DNA of 14,263 nt, taken from assembly GCA_035591015.1 (NCBI GenBank), contig JAXIUW010072228.1, forward strand, positions 1-14,263. Direction: 5' to 3'. Shown piece after piece: positions 9,669 to 14,263 of the stretch. This stretch comes from Cephalothrix simula. Its lineage: Eukaryota > Nemertea > Palaeonemertea > Archinemertea > Cephalotrichidae. Below the pieces are notes generated by a model, which saw only the letters and a program-made list of their open reading frames with translations, was not told where the DNA came from and searched no databases. How positions within the stretch are numbered: the stretch's first letter is position 1; each line of letters starts with the position of its first letter. A program made the translations under genes and the position numbers.

Positions 9669-11007
9669 TTTTTTGTTGAATCAAGTTTATCTGCTATCAA
9701 TAGATTGCAGGATCATAATCTGAAAACCATTTCCGGATCAATCTAACCTGCAAAGCCATCGGCGCACAATTAAAGGTCTAATGAGGCAAGAGATAGTTTT
9801 GATACCCACTAATTGGCCTGACTTCTTAATTAAGTTTCTTCGACTCACTGTGTTTACAATCAATAATTTGGATAAGTTGAAACCCTCGCGTCAGCTCAGC
9901 TCAGAATCAATATAGGTACCGTGACTGTTCCAACGATATTCATCTGTTCATGTCAGAATCCGTGACATATGAAATATAATTATACAATCTTTGCGCGTCA
10001 CAAAATGGATATGATGATGATGATGTACAGTATAACGAAGCATTTTTATGAAATTCATTCTAAATGTTCTAAATGTTATTATACGCTATATGCTCTTTGA
10101 GGAACTATGGAACCCTGATATTTGATTTGCAAGATACGTAATTAGTCAAACTGTTAGATATGCCATTTTTTCTGAGATTTGAGGTTATATTTTGAGATCT
10201 TTAGGAGTGTTAATTATTCTTAATTGCATATTTTATTGTCATTTTCATTAAATCGTGTTACAAGCGTTTAATTGTAATTTTATACCTAATTAAATTAGGC
10301 TTAGTTTTTCATTTATTTCTTCATAGAAGAAGATGCCTCAAGGCCAATTTTTTTGATTTCTATTTTCAAAGCAGGATTCATTTACGCTTGCATAAATGTA
10401 TCAATCGGATCAAAGTACTGGCGTTTTGCTGTAGTAATAATGCGGCGTCAGTTAACGTCATAACCCGGAAAAATAATTGCTAAGAATGATATTTTAATGA
10501 GTACCTTTTGACATCAACATCAGAGTCAGGCACGATCTGAATGAAGGCATTTGGAGTTGACTTGTTTTCGAAGGAGGGATCGTCGATACTTGATCACGTT
10601 TTGCAAGGTTTGAAGGATTTCTGACGTTCATAATTATATCTTTTCCTCACGAAGTTAAATCTCTGTAGAACGACTTCGTCCATCCTTGGGCAAATTCCTG
10701 ACATTCAGCTAACGACGGTAGTTAGAACGATTTTTGACCAAACGAATCAATTTTCCGCGGGCGATTATTCACAGCTCAATTTCTTATGTCGCTTAATCTT
10801 TAAATATGTCTTTAGATATTTCTTGAAGAAGAGTAAGCTGTTGCACTGCTGATCACTGCTGAAACGGCTTATCTCCTCCGCTAGAAATTGTATATATTCT
10901 GCTGCAACAAATCGGCCTGTGGACCAACTGAATTATCTGGTTAAATAGTTCCTACACGTAAGCGTACAGTTTTATAAAGTGAGTAAATTGGTTTTATGTT
11001 TAAATTT
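9669..11007. other. no gene seen, AT-rich
   Basis: A short GATGATGAT microsatellite-like run occurs near 10010-10024. CCTAATTAAATTAGG near 10287-10301 is a short palindrome. No coding region or element could be supported. Confidence 0.5.
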
Positions 11008-11053
11008 GTCACATCGCCACATCGCCTCTTCATGACGCATCTGAAGGTAATTG

Positions 11054-11068
11054 TAGGGTTAGGGTTAG
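11054..11068 (+). repeat. short telomere-type TTAGGG run
   Basis: TAGGGTTAGGGTTAG contains two and a half TTAGGG units. Too short to be a telomere; at most an interstitial telomere-like tract. Arthropod telomeres typically use TTAGG, so a real TTAGGG tract would mildly favour another animal group, but this much could be chance. Confidence 0.6.
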
Positions 11069-11074
11069 ATTTGG

Positions 11075-11226
11075 CGATATGTCAATGTAACGATGTGGTA
11101 ATGTGATGATGCGACGATGTGACGATATGGCGATGCGACAATATGGCGATGTGACAATGTTACGATATGGCGATGTGACAATATGGCGATGTGACAATGT
11201 TACGATGTGGCGATGTCGCGATACAT
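11075..11226 (+). repeat. 8-bp minisatellite, 19 units, 40-bp higher-order repeat
   Basis: The tract divides without any indel into 19 units of 8 bases with consensus CRATRTGR (CGATGTGA, CAATATGG, CGATATGG and so on). Five units make a 40-base higher-order repeat: 11123-11162 and 11163-11202 differ at a single base (GCGA against GTGA in the second unit). The flanking units are more diverged, the usual picture of a tandem array homogenised in its centre. The open frame read through it (repeats of CDD/RYGDV-type residues) is a by-product of the tandem repeat. Confidence 0.9.
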
Positions 11227-11652
11227 TGTCTTCGAACTTCTTCCGCGTATTAATTTTAAATTTAGCGACCGGACTACTTAACCAGATATTTCAGTTGAGC
11301 CATAGTATTATGGTTATGTTTTTAGTTCCTCTGCATGCGATATTGCTTTGAAGGGAATCAACAGATCAATTGACCTCGAATTTACGCCATTTATTGACGT
11401 TTACTCGGGGCGTCCTTAATGTTTTTTACTAATTCATTCAGAAATTTTATTGGTATTTTCGGGCCTTTAAGTTGTTCCAAATTTTCAATTTGTAACGAAT
11501 TGAAAATGATAGAGTCACTATAAAGTAATTACAGTGTCGGGTTACACCCACCAATTTTCTTTTGACATTTTCAGCATTGCTACATCTTTTACCGATAAAG
11601 ACCAGGTGACTCCATGAAAAAAGCCACAATTTTATTCATTTTTCAGTCAAAT
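11227..11652. other. no gene called
   Basis: A 60-codon minus-strand frame at 11447-11629 lies directly downstream of the primase-like fragment on the same strand but in another frame. It could be a frameshifted continuation, yet shows no motif I can assign. GAATTGAAAA-type sequence near 11499 is partly complementary to TTTTCAATTTG at 11481-11491. Confidence 0.3.
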
Positions 11653-11904
11653 TCACAATATGAAATAGTTGGTTTTATTCCATCTATGGCAAATTGATTG
11701 GGCGTATTTAGAGCGCTCACAGAAATGTTCTTTTGTGGATGCTGGATACAATCTTTGAATTTCATCACGGGAACACAAAGAAATATAAACTGTTCTTTCT
11801 TGCCGATAATCTAGGACTTTAGAAAATTTCAACCTAAATCCTGTATTCATTTTGTACACCTCAGAATCGTAAACATTGTCACCGAGAAATTGGTATAAAA
11901 TGTT
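11653..11904 (-). pseudogene. fragment resembling archaeo-eukaryotic primase motif III
   Basis: The minus-strand frame is open for 83 codons between a TAA at 11905-11907 and a TGA at 11653-11655. Residues 13-29 (coordinates 11868 down to 11818) read DSEVYKMNTGFRLKFSK. The family pattern of motif III in AEP primases (eukaryotic PrimPol, primases of large DNA viruses) is roughly D-x-x-V-Y-x-x-N-x-x-x-R-x-x-x-S-K, and all of these positions match if one residue is gapped before SK. An arginine follows at about the spacing where the family has one. In this fold the motif III aspartate binds metal and the basic residues bind nucleotide; these are family facts. Motifs I (DxD/E) and II (xH) were not found upstream in any frame, and the frame is broken on both sides. 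A CHRWN segment near the end recalls the family zinc finger only weakly. Likely a dead fragment if real; chance cannot be excluded. Confidence 0.35.
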
Positions 11905-12121
11905 TTATAGAAAAGGCGTTGAAGCGGATTGGGATATTATAAAGGTTCTTTTTGCACCCAAAGGTGATACTTATGGCAACCCAGATGTCAAAATATTAGA
12001 AGTTATGAGGATTAGAAAAGTAATTGAGCATGCTTCGATTCCTTGTATCATCTACATTCTATGCTTAGGATTAATTCAACCAAATGCAGATAATGTAAGA
12101 CTTACATTTATCTGCATTTGA
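11876..12121 (+). other. 81-codon plus-strand open frame opposite the primase-like fragment
   Basis: This frame overlaps only the 5' end of the minus-strand fragment, and its last 13 codons and stop lie in and just past the 12081-12120 hairpin. Its composition (for example DWDIIKVLFAPKGDTYGNPD) looks like ordinary protein, but I recognise no family. If the hairpin is an insertion, the pre-insertion frame meets a TGA a few codons further on. It may be a chance frame. Confidence 0.12.
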
Positions 12122-12127
12122 TTCAAC
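12074..12127. mobile_element. 40-bp palindromic insertion with 7-bp direct repeats
   Basis: Bases 12081-12099 (CAAATGCAGATAATGTAAG) and 12101-12120 are reverse complements except for one extra T in the right arm, leaving a single-base spacer at 12100. The palindrome is bracketed exactly by ATTCAAC at 12074-12080 and ATTCAAC at 12121-12127. A symmetric hairpin with flanking short direct repeats looks like an insertion with target duplication, or a palindrome made by template switching during break repair. It is far smaller than known MITEs, so the mobile-element reading is inference. Confidence 0.5.
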
Positions 12128-12721
12128 AAAGAGAATGATGAGATACTTTAAAAAGTACTAAGTTGGCTGGAAGTGATAACACTTTGGTGGAGTAACGTAG
12201 AACTTTAGTGAAATTCATGAGGTACATCAATGGTTAGGTAATCACTTGAACACTTTTAAGTCATCATGGCGCCTCCTAGCGGCAAAATATCAACTTTTTA
12301 TCAGCACTTAATCAGTTAAATGAAAATTGTATTATTTTCTTACAGTTTAGGGTTTGTAATATACATCCGCTAGTTCTAAGTTTTAAGTTTTTTGAATTGG
12401 GACTTTCGTAAATGACGAATTTATGTGTTACGTGTATGTGTTGCTTTTATTTTGAAAAAATTCTAAATAATAACCGGATAAAGTTAGGCTATTCTTTGCA
12501 CATTCTTAAAATACCGTATTTCTAATCCTTACCTTTTATACTGCACGAAGAACTATGTATGTGTTGTGATTATGAAAAAGCTTGTGATACTAACCACCAC
12601 AACGAAATTGATAAAATTACTGTGAAATTGTTTAAAATTTTATCAGAACACATAATATATCATGTGTTCAGAACAAATATTATCCAATAATGATAAGTAT
12701 TTAATTAACTGCCACTTTTAA
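12128..12721. other. no gene seen, AT-rich
   Basis: Apart from a short GC-richer segment near 12266-12283 (CATGGCGCCTCCTAGCGG), the stretch is AT-rich with frequent stops on both strands. I searched it for upstream primase motifs on the minus strand and found none convincing. Confidence 0.45.
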
Positions 12722-13165
12722 TTTTCAAAAACAGCGGCTTTATTATCTGCATTTTTGAACAACAGGTTTTCACTGCTTTCCGCAGTCTACTTTCTCAGTT
12801 TTGCTTTTTGATATTATTTTGTTCTTAATCTATTCTACTATGAAGATTCAGATCAAGGTCAAAAATATCTTTTTGATGCTCAATGGTCTCCTTATACACT
12901 CATGTCATCCTCATTCTTGAAATATAAGCCCTTGAGTGCAATTCTTTCTGCCGTCGACTGTCAAACACCACCATGGAATAATTTGAATCATAGTAAAGCA
13001 TTGATAGTAAATCTAATCAGAGATGTATGTAAGAATATGATTGCTTTGTGTCCACAACCCCACAATTCTGGCAAAATTATTATCGCTCTATATCGAATTA
13101 TAACTCAATTTAAGACCAAAGGAAACCACGTCAAATGGGATGTGAAAATCGACGCTCTTCCTTAG
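12722..13165 (+). pseudogene. long frame with one internal stop, unidentified
   Basis: The frame runs from 12722 to a TAG at 13163-13165 with a single TGA at 12809-12811; the second part is open for 117 codons, with its first ATG at 12902 giving 87 residues. The first part is hydrophobic; the second has an ordinary soluble mix, for example DAQWSPYTLMSSSFLKYKPL before and after the ATG, then CQTPPWNNLNHSKALIVNLI. I see no membrane segment in the second part and no motif I can assign. The minus strand over the same stretch is full of stops, which favours the plus strand slightly. It lies downstream of the palindrome and may belong with the fragments that follow. A decayed gene is possible, as is chance. 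Confidence 0.22.
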
Positions 13166-13333
13166 GAGTGGATTTGTACAAAAGGCACTCAAATCCCTTA
13201 TATGAAGTACTGAAACAGAATGGTCCAAGTCATATCTAATAATACAAATCCATAAACTCATGTACCTAATGATAACTGACCAATAGCTGGTCTTAAGACG
13301 AAGTAATTAAATAAAATTTGATAGAATGGATAA

Positions 13334-13453
13334 TCTGAGGCAATGAAGAGCGAACATTTGGAAAATGAAATTTATATTGGAGTGTTACGAGGGTCATTGA
13401 CGTCGAAATGCCGTATTGCTAAATTTTCGTCTTTTCGGTGTGATGAAGAGTGA
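13334..13453 (+). other. short open frame, unidentified
   Basis: The frame is open from 13334 with an ATG at 13343 and gives 36 residues ending at a TGA at 13451-13453. It reads KSEHLENEIYIGVLRGSLTS in its first part and is rich in charged residues. GTGAGT at 13449-13454 at its end would serve as the intron side of a splice donor, though the exon side (AGA rather than AAG/CAG) is poor. Too short to assign. Confidence 0.12.
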
Positions 13454-13551
13454 GTCACTTTTATAGGAAAGTCTCTTTAAAAAGACAAGGTTTACAACCT
13501 GTTCTTTAAAAAAAAATTTTTAGGTGTGAGAACGAAGCTTTTCATAGTTGA

Positions 13552-13906
13552 TCCCTTCCATTGATTCGCAACACCATTACTTTGCCATTGGTTGAAGCCA
13601 AACCTTGTAAAGCTGATTTATCACTGCACTGTCTTTTGATGACAAAATTAGGATTAGGAAATTTACCTAAAGAGTTCATGAGATTACTAATTTAGATCTT
13701 TGATTGTTCTATCTATAATCTTGTAGATTCTGTCACCCAAAGAAATAATGGTAGATCTGATCTCTGCTTCCATTTCCGGGTTTTATAAAGACCTGAATAG
13801 ATATCATGATATCGTCATCAGTGCCTGTCATCTTCAGATAAATTTCGGAATTTCAGACGATCTGATTTCTAATCGAAAAGTCATGATTGAAATCAACAAG
13901 AAATAA
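13552..13906 (+). pseudogene. two frameshifted open fragments, unidentified
   Basis: Fragment one (13552-13695, 47 codons) reads for example VEAKPCKADLSLHCLLMTKL and ends in a TAG at 13693-13695. After that stop its frame stays open to about 13785. Fragment two is in another frame, with an ATG at 13748 and a TAA at 13904-13906 (52 residues), and includes SGFYKDLNRYHDIVISACHL. The overlap of the two open frames around 13748-13785 is what a single frameshift in one former gene would give, but this is inference and I recognise no domain. Confidence 0.18.
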
Positions 13907-14263
13907 GTGGAATTTAGTGTGGAATCATTATGGGTTCCATAAACGCTAGGAGCTTCTTGACAGCTATTATTACTCGATAGAGGAGGCTTCAATCGTCTTC
14001 AATATAATAAGCTGTTTGGTCATATCATGCCGGCGTAGTGTACCTCTTTTTTACAGTATGCTGCCTGTGTCCCAATTTATCTTTTGTTTTGAAGCGGCTA
14101 TTCTGTAACCACATTCTGTAAACACAGATATCGTGAAAATGTAATGATTTAATTAACGTCGGGAGTTTTTACATTACATTTACCCTTCATTTATTAAGCT
14201 TACATTCTTTACATTTGACGACCGGAACGTACTTAGGACTAGATTTTCGATCAACGATTTAAA
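13907..14263. other. no gene seen to the window edge
   Basis: AT-rich sequence with repeated TTACATT/ACATTTA words near 14170-14217. No coding region, repeat family or RNA gene recognised. Confidence 0.5.

Larger units (their letters stand above)
11008..11226. repeat. inverted unit copies plus minisatellite, potential large hairpin
   Basis: At 11008-11026 the sequence GTCACATCGCCACATCGCC is the reverse complement of the unit that makes up the array at 11075-11226. ACATCGCCACATCG at 11011-11024 pairs perfectly with 11203-11216. Between them lies TAGGGTTAGGGTTAG at 11054-11068. The arrangement could fold into a stem with a loop of about 180 bases holding most of the array. Confidence 0.7.

Noticed and set aside
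11054-11068. Telomere
   Set aside because: Two and a half TTAGGG units in the middle of unique sequence is too short for a telomere.
11103-11351. 82-codon plus-strand open frame with RYGDV/CDD-type repeats
   Set aside because: Its repetitive first half is the translation of the 8-bp minisatellite, and the remainder has no motif. It is a by-product of the tandem array.
11881-12240. Primase motifs I and II upstream of the motif III-like fragment
   Set aside because: I read all three minus-strand frames. Segments such as TIDVPHEF and a Lys-rich stretch before FIIS are superficially similar but lack the required D-x-D/E and S-x-H arrangement and are separated by stops.
1-14263. Bacterial or phage locus, CRISPR array, operon, tRNA or rRNA genes
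   Set aside because: No spaced direct repeats, no compact same-strand genes with ribosome-binding sites, and no RNA gene structure seen. The low coding density and the MITE point to a eukaryotic genome.

Overview
The window looks like nuclear DNA from an animal or other complex eukaryote. It is strongly AT-rich, has no compact gene order, no ribosome-binding-site or operon structure, and no rRNA or tRNA gene that I could see. It carries a short non-autonomous DNA transposon, a simple-sequence minisatellite and diverged local duplications. I cannot name the species; an AT-rich invertebrate is a guess. No intact, recognisable protein-coding gene is present. At this base composition, open frames of 60 to 90 codons on either strand are expected by chance several times in 14 kb, so most of the open frames were not called as genes.

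Layout. Positions 296-745 hold a diverged direct duplication; its second copy runs into a reading frame open to 1058 except for one stop. Positions 1784-2139 hold a spaced inverted repeat with two collinear perfect blocks (14 and 15 bp). Positions 2170-4070 are featureless AT-rich DNA. A transposon-end-like motif lies at 4071, and a 344-bp PIF/Harbinger-type MITE with TAA target duplications lies at 4240-4583. Positions 4587-7400 are mostly featureless, apart from a weak minus-strand similarity to a retroelement integrase near 6150-6350. Positions 7400-8640 show conflicting short open frames on both strands. The longest open frame of the window (124 codons) lies at 9294-9668. An 8-bp-unit minisatellite with inverted copies of its own unit lies at 11008-11226.

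The right end is the most interesting part. A minus-strand fragment at 11653-11904 carries a pattern like motif III of archaeo-eukaryotic primases (the PrimPol / viral primase fold), with no intact gene around it. Beside it, at 12081-12120, a 40-bp nearly perfect palindrome is bracketed by a 7-bp direct repeat and looks like a tiny hairpin insertion. Plus-strand open frames of unknown identity follow at 12722-13165 and 13334-13906. If the primase match is real, this end could be a decayed relic of a large DNA virus, of a primase-bearing mobile element or of a cellular PrimPol gene. The sequence alone does not decide between these, and chance remains possible. No two features can be shown to work together.
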